The notes under the pieces: model-generated
Told to the model about the DNA's origin: nothing
The model's input: the letters and a program-made list of their open reading frames with translations, nothing else
Database searches by the model: none
NCBI GenBank assembly: GCA_049999725.1
Contig: JBNGIS010001562.1
Span: forward strand, 1-38,473
Reading direction: 5' to 3'
Length of the DNA: 38,473 bases
From: Haplomitrium mnioides
Taxonomy: Eukaryota; Marchantiophyta; Haplomitriopsida; Calobryales
Translations under genes and position numbers: made by a program
In this document: in pieces, positions 11,001 to 21,452 of the stretch
Numbering within the stretch: position 1 is the first letter of the stretch
Layout of the letters: every line of letters starts with the position of its first letter

Positions 11001-11937
11001 TTCAGACTCCCTCTTTAGACAACGGACTTCGGACTACCTGTTCCGCAAAAAACTTTAGACTCCCTCTTCTGCGGTCAACTTTGGATTGCTGGTCAAAGGT
11101 GACGGTCCAACTTCCTTGTGGAAAACGGCGTCTGACGGCGTCTCCTCGGACACGTGGCACTTTGGGCTTTGGACTTCCTCCTCAAATAGCGGACTTCGGA
11201 CTGCTTGTTCCGCAGAAAACTTTGGACTCCCTCTTTGGACTACAACCATCAGCCTCCTTAGGGGATTCCTTTGAATTGCGGACCTCGGACTGCGACCATC
11301 GGATAGAAGACTTCGGACTACGGCCGTCGAACTTCTTCAGACTCTAAGTACTGAGCATTGGTAAACTTCCGGAGGGTCGTTCTTCCTTGTTTCTCCCTTA
11401 TTCACCTTGATTCAAATTGCACTGCAATTGCCTCAATTTCCTCTCTCTATCAAGCTCTTGCAAGCATCCAATGGTTGCGAATTGAGGATTCAATGTTCAA
11501 AACTGTTAGTTCCTCTGTTTTGCATCCCGACTTTCACCTATTTCCTCCGTTCTTGCCTATTTGTGCACCTATGGCTATGAACTCTATCTCCATTGTCTTG
11601 CCTTGATAGCCACCCTCCCATATGATCCTCCCTAATAGGTTTGAAGTGAATCTTGATGCTTGCTTTTCCTTTTTTCTGCCTAAGGTTTCCTCTGCCTCTG
11701 TCTTTTTTGCTCTCTCTTCCACATTCCACCCGACTCTGGTTTCCTTTGTTGCTCTTCAACCTTTCCATCCATGGCTTATGACCTCGATACTTCCCTTCTC
11801 TTTAAGTATGTCTTGAGTCCTTTTGATGTTCATTGGAAGCCAGTTTAACCCAAAACCCAAAATCTGCATGGCTTCTCACTTAATTTTTGAAATTTTTTTG
11901 AAAATATTACACGAAGTACCTGCAAACCCGGCTGACA
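8053..11937 (-). mobile_element. Solo LTR (LTR A) of a large-LTR gypsy family, 5-bp TSD cacac
   Basis: It begins TGTCGCGCC and ends GGCTGACA (TG...CA with TGTC/GACA terminal inversion), and is flanked by perfect cacac at 8048-8052 and 11938-11942. Removing it and one cacac gives sequence that runs on smoothly against the unoccupied counterpart in B2 near 24880-24930. There is no gag-pol inside, so it is a solo LTR of 3885 bp, as left by recombination between two LTRs. The strand follows its homology to the right LTR of the 13323-23790 element (8870-9330 matches 22010-22500), which is oriented minus. It contains a 168-bp minisatellite. Confidence 0.85.
10046..11230. repeat. 168-bp minisatellite within LTR A
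   Basis: The motif gtcaaaggtgac recurs near 10084, 10252, 10420, 10587, 10702, 10870 and 11091, giving steps of 168, 168, 167, 115, 168 and 221 bp. Sub-motifs cttcggactt, tcaacttcgga and tggaaaacgg repeat within units. As 168 is divisible by three, the array gives long spurious open frames (10046-10450 and 10484-11347). Their repetitive Ser/Thr/Phe-rich translations resemble no protein. Confidence 0.9.
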
Positions 11938-13210
11938 CACACTCACCTCAACCTCCTTAGGCTCATGTTGTTCCTCTCCGCTTTCACCCCTTGTACTTTT
12001 ATCTCTCCTTTGTGTTTTCTGCATGCATGTATCATCTTCTCCATAAGGGCCAATTGCCTTGTGTCAAAGAGAGGTTGAACCTTTTGTAGGTCCGATTGCA
12101 ACCCTTGTTCAAGTCTTAACTTTGCTTACAAACTTCCGTTGATAACTTTGTCAGGGGTCCTGCAACTTCTGCATCGAGCAATTAGAAGCTTGCTCAAGTG
12201 GAGGTCAGTCTTATAACTTTGTGTTACAACTCTCCTTCGTGACTGTGTGCTTGATTGTGCCATTGGTGCTACTAGCTTCATCACTTTGTCATGTTATTCC
12301 TCTTTTTATAGCATCAATCCTTCAGATAGCAACATCTGTCCTTGGCTCCTTGTGAACGGCGATGGAGTCCCGTAATGCTCCTTATGACAAAACTACTCTA
12401 AGAAGAATGGATCGACCTAGCCAAAAAGAACGATTGAGTTGGCCCAATAAGGAACATTGGATTGACCCAATAAACCCGATCAGACTAGTCCAATGACTGT
12501 CATCTTGACAACCGACGGCAGACCTTGATAAGCAATAGTGGGTTCCGAGAAGCAACGGTTTGACCTAAGAGTTGATTTTTTTTTAAGCGCCGATAGTCGG
12601 CCATCCAATGAATTGAGCCGGTGAAGTGAAGATCAAGCTGACCCAAAAATGAATATTGAAATGACCCAATAAACCTCATCATCTTACACCATTGAAAGTA
12701 GACTCGATCATCAACGAGAGACTCCAATGAACAACGACAGACACAGATTGTCAATCCCAATAGTTTGACTTACCCCGATAGAGTGCCATTGGATGTCATC
12801 TTCCATGCAAAAGTTGGACTATCCCGTCAATACAAAAAAGTCCAAATCTGGTAAAGTCAACTCCGATGCTTTTGACCAACCCCAATAGAAGCGAAAAAAC
12901 TCCGATGAACTGGAAAGAAGGAACCTACTAGACTCGGATCAAACCCATTAGCACATCAATAGATCAGAGCGTCTTCTAGTCCCTCGTGTTGTTGCTACCT
13001 TTTGAATGTCATTGCATTCTTCCTCCCTTCTGATTTTGTTTGATTCGAGCTACATTGAGAGCACCCTTCGTTCTTTTCTTCTTTGAGCCTTGCCACAACT
13101 TGGATAGTCAAGAAAAACACATATAGCTCCCTACCTTGCCTTAAGCTCACCTTCAGGCATCGAGTTGTTGATTATATCTACGCCCTTTAGATCTCCTTTC
13201 TGATGCACCT
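11938..13210. repeat. Repeat B1, middle piece
   Basis: Continues B1 after LTR A and aligns with 24905-25630 of B2: shared segments include acctcaacctcctta/accttaacctcctt, gggccaattgcctt, gggtcctgcaac and cttgctcaagt. The part 12900-13200 is more diverged. It is interrupted at 13211 by the TGTT...AACA LTR. There is no convincing coding sequence. Confidence 0.7.
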
Positions 13211-13322
13211 TGTTATGGGATTTACACTATATATAGTAAGATAATTAGATTAATCTATAGCTAGATCTTAACCTATGATTCGTGCATATAACTAGGATTA
13301 TGGTTAATACAAATCCTAGGAG
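13211..13322. mobile_element. Left part of a ~280-bp TGTT...AACA solo LTR
   Basis: It starts TGTTATGGG and holds a TATA-like ctatatatag at about 13227-13236. Joined to 23796-23962 it reads as a compact LTR of about 279 bp that ends CCAACA, with TGTT/AACA terminal inversion typical of short Ty1/copia LTRs. Its last five bases (13318-13322, aggag) are duplicated at 23791-23795 and are the target site of the large element inserted here. Confidence 0.7.
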
Positions 13323-15522
13323 TGTCACTCGGTGACATGAGGTGGTAATAAAGATTCCTAGAAATTGAAAGAAGCATTGGAGCATTTTCCCACTCTTAGG
13401 TGTTAAGATACTCTAGAAGTAGCGGAACATCCCATATAAGTAAGTAACCATGGGTGGCCTACCTATCCGATCTGAAGAGCAGAATCGGGACCAGGACAGG
13501 GAAGAACGTGATACTCACTAGAGGTATTTGCACAAAGGTGGAAGGAAGAGCAATGTCAGCACCAGAAGGAAGATGGGGGACAAGATGAGGACGATCAAGG
13601 GAGCAGAACATGATCGACGATTCAACGCTAAAGGAGAGGGGCCTTAGGGAAGGCGAGAGGCTCCATCAGTACTTTCGGGACAACAACCAAGAGCAATAAC
13701 AAGAGGAATGGAAGGCACCTAGCGCATCAAAAGCAAGGATTGGAAAGCCAAAGGGAGAAGGCAACGACAATAGTGAAGCAGCGATGACATCAAGGATTGG
13801 GCGACGCTTCGTTCCTCCAAGTGTTGATGGGCTTCACAAGGGTTTGAACCCACTTCGGCCTTCTAAGAGACTGCTTGGTGGAAGTTCTTTAGCAAGGATG
13901 GAAAAAAGGCGGGGGCGGAATTCCCTCCAAAGGAATGCGCAAATAGAGACACCCATCGGATCAAGTCAATTTCAGAGCCAAGATCCTTAGTCCAAGGCTT
14001 CGGTCAAACCCGACGGTCCAACTTCCCCTTTGAAAGTGGTGGGGGACGGCACACTTTGGATCAGTCCTCAGTCAACTTCGAATCAGACCACTTCGAATAA
14101 GTCCTCGGTCAACTTTGGATCTAAGCACTTTGGATCAATCCTCAATAAACTTTGGATTAGAGCACTTCGGATCAGTCCTTGGTCAACTTCATATTGCACT
14201 TCGGACCGTACTTCTTCGGATTCAAGTTTAGATTGTACAGAGAGGTATCACCGCATTAAGAAACCATTACCAACTAAATAAATGGCCAAACGGAGGGGAA
14301 ACAAGAAACACTTTCAAAAGTACGCGAGGGGGGGTATAGATTGGCTCGCTTCCATGTTCCATGGGTTGATGCTAATGAGAGGTGTGTAAAAACTATCTTG
14401 GACAAGAGGATGCAACAAGGGAGGGAGGGGAGATTTCCAGTGAGGCTTTACTTGGAGCGAGTGGACTCGTGCAGGAGGGCTAGCAAGGGTGGAGGTGGAC
14501 TGGAGGGGCACTGAGAATCGCTGGGCAGGGAGCTCCAGAGGCTCAAGCGATCCACGTGTACTCATCCTTGCAGGTGGACTAACATTCAGAGGTGGATTGA
14601 CCCTTAAAGAGGAAAGGAAATCTTTTGGTCCTAAATTCAAGAGAGGCTGCCAAGGGGGGAACTTGGAGTCGTCTCAACATTGTCTATGCAGAAGCATCAA
14701 TCCCAAGAGCGCTTAGAGTGCGTTTTTAGTCATATCTCTCAAGTAGAGCTAACAGAAGAGTGGCTACATTAGTGCCTACGCACTACGTAGAAGATCCAAT
14801 TGAGGTTCAGGGTGGACTAGGTTGGCTAGTAGTTGAGAGGACTGTCTTCCAGAGGTGGAAGTTAAAGAAATCCTCTTTCGAGCCTGAGGTGGTGAATTCA
14901 AGGCTTCTTGCGAGGGAAGTTGAGAAACTATCTGGATAGGGTGCATAGGTGACAAAATGAAGGAGTGATGAACGGTTGCAGAGGAGTGGAGAAGTTTGTG
15001 GTTGAGTGTCAGAGCCTATGGCATTGAGGTTGCTCAGAATCGGAAGGCATGTGGTGAAGTACAGAGTGTGTGTAGGTGTGTGTGTTACATTTGTCTCCTT
15101 TCAGATTTCTTGAAAAGTACTTTGGACTCGGAGAAACCCAGGATTTCAGCTTGATAGGAACCAATAAAGGCACCACATAGGGGAAGATAAAACTATAGGC
15201 CATCCCCCTTTGTATTTTGTGTGTTGAACTTGGAATCCATTTTGTTAGCAAGGTGTCTTGGTCTATTCTTAGATCCCTGAAATATACTTCGGATTGAAAC
15301 CCAGATGTACTTTGGATGTGGGTGTAAATAAGCAAGATTGGTCTTTGAAGTGATTGTTGATAGTCAAAAAGGTTTGCAAGGTGAAGTTGAGATTTTTTAA
15401 GATCTCTAAGGGATAACTTGGATGCAGAGCCATCTCACAAAAGAACCTATGGCCCGATATGTCGCCCCTTTCTTCCAAAGTGGCACCTTTGGGGAGTTAA
15501 GGCTTGAAGGAGGGGGCTGACA
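13323..15522 (+). repeat. Left LTR of the inverted-LTR element (flipped)
   Basis: Starts TGTCACTCGGTGACATGAGG and ends GGGGCTGACA, 2200 bp. It matches the reverse complement of 21453-23790 throughout: 13374-13430 with 23690-23750, 13790-13990 with 23010-23240, 14320-14640 with 22380-22660, 15010-15190 with 21790-21980, and 15400-15522 with 21453-21590. A short repeat with the motif tcaacttcgga lies at 14050-14200. The inner end is followed by tacattttt, which also flanks the right LTR just before the primer binding site. Open frames inside it are not coding. Confidence 0.88.
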
Positions 15523-15534
15523 TACATTTTTTAA

Positions 15535-15546
15535 CTCCTCCTTTTG
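15535..15546 (-). other. Polypurine tract candidate of the inverted-LTR element
   Basis: On the minus strand this reads caaaaggaggag. It lies downstream of the integrase and 12 bp from the LTR terminus at 15522, the usual place for plus-strand priming. The homologous region near B2 (26235-26260) has a similar purine tract directly abutting its LTR. Confidence 0.55.
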
Positions 15547-15707
15547 GTGTGAAGCGTCCTTGCGAACACATGTCTTCCGTTTCCACTCTCTTGGTTGCTT
15601 TATTTGCTGTGGTCGTGGTCTATATAGATGTAAAATTTCCAAATTCATATTACAACCCCTCAACACCCTCACACACCCACCCCGACCGAACTTGTATCCG
15701 AACTTCC

Positions 15708-16862
15708 TTAGCGGGTCAACTTTGGACCCCCTCCTTCCTCTTCCCTGTTAACATATCTCGTGAGGCAATCGTAAGTTACGTTATTCGCGAATTGTTCCCC
15801 CTCTAATGTTTCCAACTCCGCAGATCTATTTCGATGCAGCTTCCATTGAACAAAGAGTCCCATCAACCGTGTGTGCAATTTTTCCGAAAAATGTATGAAT
15901 CGGCTATCGTACAACAGCACCAGGTCTCCCTCACGAATGTCTATTGGTTTTAGTCCCTTATCGTGTTGCTTTTTCTGCAATTTCTAGTGGTGTTCCAATC
16001 ACTCCTAAGCTTGCTCCCTTGCCTCCTCCAATTCATCGAGTTGATACAACCTTTCCCTTCTGCTCTAATCTCCCACCATTCTCTCTTCCTCCAAAAGTCT
16101 TCTGGTTGGTACTTCGTACCCCACTAGTAATAGTGCGTCTTGTTCGAAGGCCAAGAAATAATGACAATGACCGGTGGTGGTTTTGTTGGTCAAGTTATAT
16201 GCGTGTGTCGCTGTCAGCAGCTTGAGATCCTAGTTGGCCTGGTTTGCTGCCACCGTCTTGCTGAGGATCTTGCCCATGATCCCATTTACCCTCTTTGTCA
16301 ATCCATTTGCCTTCGGATGGTAAGTTGTGGTACGGCGGTGCTTGATCAAGTACCTCGATGTCAAATCCTAAATCACTTTGTTGATGAAATGTGTGCCCTG
16401 GTCACTCACCAACTCTAGTGGTGGCCCAAATCTGCAAAACATCTGCTCGTATAGGAAGGTTGCTACTGTTTTTGCATCACACTTCTAGGTAGCTCTGGTC
16501 TCCACCCACTTGGTGGTGTAATCGGTGGACAACAAAATGTACATGTTTCCCTGTCGGGTTGATGGTGCAATTGGCCTAATAAAATCTAAGCCCCATTTCT
16601 CAAATGGCGCTAGTGGGATGATTAGAACCAATGAGTGATGCTGGTTGGCTGTTGGTTTCCCCATCCTTTCACAGGCATTGCATCTCTTCACACAAAAGTG
16701 CACATCCTTGTGCAGAGTTGGCCACTAGTACCTTGCATTCAACACTTTTCTTACCGTGGCATCCGCTGCGAAGTGGTCCCCCACCTCCTCTTCGTGCAAA
16801 GCCTGCATTACCACTGTGGCTTGGTCTCGTTCCAAGCATCTTTTGATCATATTTTCGAGACG
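15708..16862 (-). pseudogene. Integrase remnant of the inverted-LTR element
   Basis: Read on the minus strand. [13 protein letters not shown] supplies the two zinc-finger Cys, WGLDFI the first catalytic Asp, and SDQGTHF (near 16390) the second. The third catalytic position reads ANGLTKRVN (near 16290), with Lys where integrases have Glu, so catalysis should be lost. The C-terminal domain (15708-15980) has EGDLVLLYDSRFIHFSEKLHTR. Stops occur between the core and C-terminal segments. A paralogous C-terminal piece is at 26600-27060. Confidence 0.85.
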
Positions 16863-17492
16863 CTACTTATGCAATACTCCCTTCACCATGAGATATGGTT
16901 TCATCTTTCGAAGAAATACTGTCGCCTCCTCTCTGCTGCTGCCCTTCAGAACTTGTGTTGTCAGGAGCAATTCGATGATGTTGGCATAATGCGTTGGCTC
17001 CCTTACTGTGACATGGAATAGATCCTCATTGGGGAAGGCGTCATCCACCTCCGCCTTATTGATTGGTCCAACCACTCGGGAGAAGAACTTAGCATTGTTG
17101 TGTTTTTTTCCTGGTTTGATCCATACTTCAAAATCAAAGTCATGTAGGAGAAGCACCCACCTTGCAATCTTTCCTGTCACATTAGGCTTACTCATTGGGT
17201 ACTTCAAGGCATTGGGATATGTGTGAAAGATCACCTTATGATGTAGGAGGTAATGCTTGAACTTCTTCAATGCATAGATGATTCCCAATACCTCTTGATC
17301 AGTGGCAAAGTAACGTTTCTCAATAGTGGCCACACACCTGCTGGCAAAGTAAATAAGATGATCCTTGCCCTTCTCATCCGCCTGGCTTAATACTTCCCCT
17401 ATACAAAAGCTTGACACATTGATCATGATATGGAATTCCTTTCCCCAATTGGGGGGCATGAGTATGTAGGCACTCGCCAGTCCCTTCTTCAA
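16863..17492 (-). pseudogene. RNase H domain and linker of the inverted-LTR element
   Basis: An uninterrupted 209-codon frame. INVSSFCIGEVLSQ is the first RNase H motif, with Asn where TDAS carries the first catalytic Asp. IYFASRCVATIEKRYFATDQEVLGIIYALKKFKHYL is the second and ends in the Glu/helix region. HVTVREPTHYAN and MKPYLMVKGVLHK belong to the connector before integrase. The altered Asp suggests no activity. It lies directly downstream of the RT on the minus strand. Confidence 0.88.
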
Positions 17493-18411
17493 CTCATGGA
17501 AGCTTGCCAGTCTCTTGGGAGTGGTCTCAAAACATACTACCCTCCTTTTGTCAATTCTGTGAGGGGTAAGGCCATCAAGGCAAACTGATCAATGAACCTC
17601 CAATAGTAGCCCACACACCCAAGGAAGCCTTGCACTTCCTTCACGTTCGTGGGGAATGGCACCTTCATCCAGATTCTGATTTTTTCTTGGTCTACCTCAA
17701 TGCCTCGATTGGAAATTCTGTGCCCGAGGAGTATCCCTTTTTTCACTTTGAAGAAGCACTTCCATAGATGCAACCTCACCTATGTTTCTCCGCAATGTTG
17801 GAGAGTGAGCCTCGGATCTCGCTTGTGGTTGCAGATCTTCCCATACACCACAAATTCATCGATGAAGATTTCTAGAAATTTCCTCAAGTAGTCATGGAAG
17901 ATGTTCATCATTATCTGGTGAAAGGTTTCGGGTGCATTGCAGAGTTCGAAAGGCATTCTTCGGAAGGCGAACACACTCTATTCTGTGGTGAATGACGTCT
18001 TTAATTGGTTCTCCTCCCGAATCCAGATCTGATTGTACCCTGAATATCCATCCAAGAAGCTATAGACCTCTTGCCCCACAACCAAATCTAGCACCTCATC
18101 TTTGAAAGGTAAGAGGTAATGGTCCTTCTTGGTTGCATCATTCAATTTTTGGAAATCCTAGCATACTCCGATTTTTTGTTCTCTATCTGTCCAAGCTTTT
18201 TTGGCACTACTACAAGAGGAAACACCCACTCACTATGCAAAACTGGGTAAATGAAATCTGCTTCTAGCAATTTATCAATTTCCCCTTTTACCATCAAGGA
18301 GAATCGAGAGTTCATCTTATGTTGGCATTGTCTCACTGGGATTGCTACAGGTTCTAAATCAATCCGATGTTCTCCCTATTCCTTGGGGACTCCTTTCAAG
18401 TCCACATGGCT
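17493..18411 (-). pseudogene. Reverse transcriptase of the inverted-LTR element, active site altered
   Basis: Minus-strand order: EIDKLLEADFIYPV and WVFPLVVVPKKLGQ (18142-18336), a frameshift near 18165, then a palm region with DGYSGYNQIWIREEN, FELCNAPETFHQIMMN (17780-17974), and LLGHRISNRGIEVDQEKI with VQGFLGCVGYYWRFI (17537-17779). The catalytic box reads F-I-D-E (about 17850-17865) instead of F-x-D-D, and the Gly of FGLCNAP is Glu. The family makes element cDNA; this copy should not. Confidence 0.88.
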
Positions 18412-19171
18412 CTAGACAAAGGCATCGCTGAAATTCGTAAAGAGATGGGTTAATAATTGGTCGGTGGTTTCGGGTAAATCAGAGCCGATATGGAAATTTT
18501 GTCCCTCTTGGACAATCACCTGTTTGTGTTGTGATTGAGGCACTACTCCCAAATCATTTCTACACTTTGTTCCACCGTCTTGCACCAACGTTGCCAACCG
18601 CAACCCCCTTGCTCCCGATGAGTCGCTTTGGATTTTCCTTTGTCTTTCGCTTGCACTCGATGAAAAATTTTGGAATTTTTTGTTTTCTATGCTCACATCA
18701 AATGAGGCACTTTGGACCTCTCTTTTCATCTGGCCTCAGTGGCCTCATTATTTGCAAAGTCATTGGAGGGCCCCTCATGCTAGTCCCTGTCCTTATGTAC
18801 TTTGCCAGCTCTATCTGGTTGACTGTCACCACTCCTTTTTTCAACAAGTCTTCCTCTGTAACCTCGCTGACCATTTGGACCCAGTAGTGATACTTCGATT
18901 CCTCCTCCTCTTTTGACCACTCGCAATCATACTCCTCTTCTGCTTGTGTCTCCCCGAGATGCGGGACCGGTCCATAGTGAACCACTATTTTTTTTAGGAC
19001 TGAATACAAGGGTTGAATTCCCCCAATTGTGTAGGACTCGGGCCCCATACAGCGAAGGTCTTCCGATACGCACTAGGTATGGAGAGGCTTGGGTTGGGCA
19101 TATTACAAGATAGTTTAACTTGAATTCTTTGCCCCTTATGAAAGTGGGTACTGAGAGTAGGGAGGTTTAAC
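18412..19171 (-). pseudogene. Protease-RT linker region of pol
   Basis: Three overlapping minus-strand frames (18994-19182, 18698-19048, 18412-18729) show one polyprotein broken by frameshifts. It is rich in acidic and charged residues (EEEYDCEWSKEEEESKYHYW) and ends with TDQLLTHLFTNFSDAFV, the usual lead into gypsy RT. I see no enzymatic motif; the assignment rests on position and co-linearity. Confidence 0.6.
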
Positions 19172-19796
19172 TCATGATCCATCTGCCAATCTCATGATCC
19201 GAATAGTGGGTTGGAATTCCTTGAAGCCCAATTTGTGAGTAGTCTCCTCAATCATGATGTTGACTATAGCCCCTTCGTCTATGGGGACCTGTGACAATGT
19301 GCACCCCACTATCTGAATGTCAATTTCAAGAGCTCTTTTATCTTTGTACACCAATTGCAAATCTGATTGAGTTCCTACACGGGGCAATCTTGTCCTCCTC
19401 TTAGCTCCCATCACCAATTCCCTTAGTTGTTGTCCGTACAAGGGGCTATCTTTGATCAGTTGTAGTTGTGACTGGGAAATCTCTCACGTCAGTCTAGATG
19501 TTGTAGGAGACTAGTTTCATTTCTCCTTCTTTGGATATAATGTTTGCCACTAGTTCTTTGGGCTCTTCTTGTTGTTTTTGGACCTTCTTCAAGATCTTAA
19601 TTGTTGCCTCCTCTTCTTCCAATGCATCCAAAGCCTCTTGCTGCTTCCTCACATTGTCCTACTACTTGGGATTAAACCACTTTGGATTGTCCCACTGGTA
19701 ATCTGAATTGCTATGCGATGAGGATCCTTGAGCCACCCCCTTCTTAATTTTCCGCTCATCCTTTCACTGGTTCTTTCTCTTGGTCTTGGCTCTAGC
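19172..19796 (-). pseudogene. Retropepsin-like protease remnant of the inverted-LTR element
   Basis: The minus-strand frame 19172-19441 holds CTLSQVPIDEGAIVNIM, matching the x-x-D-[SG]-G-A-x-x-N-x-[IM] core of plant gypsy proteases, with Glu in place of the Ser/Thr/Gly of the catalytic triad. KLGF, then IRIMRLADGS, follow as expected for the flap region. The segment 19442-19796 is the gag-protease junction, rich in Glu/Lys on the minus strand and broken. Confidence 0.65.
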
Positions 19797-21340
19797 TCAT
19801 GTTACTAACCTGTAGCAATCTTCGGGGGTTGGGGTCTCCCATCCAAGCAGCTCAACTTCATCTTCCGCCATTTCATGTCGGACTGCCTCCCCTCTTTCCA
19901 ATTCTACCAGATTAACTGTTGCAGGAGGAGGGTTTATGCATGTGTTCAAGGCTACCTCCGGCCTTCGATTGAGAGGGAAATTGATAGCCACATGCGCCTC
20001 CTTCTTGCATTGGAAACACAATATGGTTGGTTGGCCATAACTGCTTTTTCGAGGCTCAAGACAATTTGAGGAAATGTGCCCCGACCGGCCGCAACTCCAG
20101 TAGACCATGATGGTTGTTTGAGGCGGTCTAGTCATAGCCCACCCACTTCCTTGGCCTCTGCTCACTCCTGCAAGCCTGCTCAGCATGGTGCAAGGCCTTC
20201 CGCTGATCTAGCATACAGTTTCTAGGCCTCTTCTAGCACATAATCAACTTCTTCCGTTATGAAATCCGGTGCCTCTTCCTTCACATAATGGATGGCATTG
20301 TTCTATGCAGGGCATTCTTGAGGTGAGTGGCCATGCTTATTGCATCTGATGCACCATACTCCTACTCATCTAGTTGGGAGCAATCGACCATCTGGTTTGA
20401 TCCCCGCTAGGAGGATGTTCATTGCTTCCATCTTTGCGCTCAATTCATCGATTTGATCCTTCCCCACTAGCTTTCTGCTAGGTTCAAGTTTGGGTTCGCC
20501 TTTCTTTGGTTTCCTCTTCTTGGCTTCTCTGTGGTGATGGAATTCCCGATCCTTGGCCCCCTTCATTTTCTTTTGCTCTTTCCTCTATTTCTTTTTTCTA
20601 AAAGCCCGGTCGTCCTCCAAGTTGCTACTATCTGAATCACCCTTGCTCACTGAAGTGGATGCAAAACTCTTGTCCATCTCTTCTTCGCTTCCTAAAGTGT
20701 CCAAAGAATCTTTGGATTCATACTTCGTTCTTGTTTTTCTTCGGGAGCTAGTGATCGCAGCTTTGACATGGGATTGAGCCGCATTTACTGCCTCCTCAAG
20801 GGTCTGAGGGTTTGTAAGCCTTACCCAGGTCCCTATTCCTCTGGGCAGGGCTATGAGGAACCATGTTGTCAACATTTCGTTGGCGGCAGGCGGATTTAGC
20901 TTCCGAGCCACTTTTTTGAGTCTTTGTAGGAATCTTCTCACAGATTCCTTCCTCTTCATTTGGAGCTGACCCATCTTGATTAATGCCTCCGTTTCTTTTC
21001 CAATTCCTTGGAATTCAGCCACGAATGCGGCTTTTAATGCTCTCCAGTCTCTTTTAATATTGTTTGGTAGATCCTTGTACTAGGATTGTGCTTCTCCCTT
21101 CAAAACTGCTGGCAAGATACCGATTTTCACATGGCTCTCCCCATTTGCCGCTGCAACATTTTCCAAGTCATCAAATCAGACATTGGGGTCGTCTTTTGAA
21201 GGACTTGTATTTGAAACAGACTCTCAGTCCGGAAGGGGGCACCGGGTTGGCCATTATAGCACTAGGCAAAGCCAACTCCACCCACAAGTCAATACCCCTC
21301 TCCACTCTTTCAATAGGATGCTTATTTCTCTGAGCTTTTC
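19797..21340 (-). pseudogene. gag of the inverted-LTR element, with zinc knuckles
   Basis: The minus-strand frames 20585-21022, 20366-20566 and 19797-20186 are one gag. FQGIGKETEALIKMGQLQMK and SVRRFLQRLKKVARKLNPP resemble the retrotransposon gag domain, and its start is visible up to about 21340. Three CCHC knuckles follow: an intact one near 20310-20352 (CIRCNKHGHSPQEC), one with the first Cys changed to Tyr (YWSCGRSGHISSNC), and one with the last Cys changed to Phe (CFQCKKEAHVAINF). Lys/Glu-rich linkers separate them. Stops and frameshifts break the chain. Confidence 0.85.
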
Positions 21341-21426
21341 ACCTCTATTCTGATATGGCCTTTGGGTACTCTGTACAAAAGGTAATTACTTGGTCTCGGG
21401 TTGGTCTCAGGTCCTTGTGAACCTTT

Positions 21427-21444
21427 CGCCCCTTTCTAGCACCA
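21427..21444 (-). other. Primer binding site candidate
   Basis: On the minus strand, 8 nt after the LTR terminus (21453), the sequence reads TGGTGCTAGAAAGGGGCG. TGG pairs with the CCA end of a tRNA, as required to prime minus-strand DNA. The particular tRNA was not identified. Its presence marks the right LTR as the 5' LTR. Confidence 0.6.
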
Positions 21445-21452
21445 AAAATGTA

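Noticed and set aside
10484-11347. 287-codon plus-strand open frame
   Set aside because: It lies in the 168-bp minisatellite of LTR A; the period is divisible by three and the translation is a low-complexity repeat with no domain.
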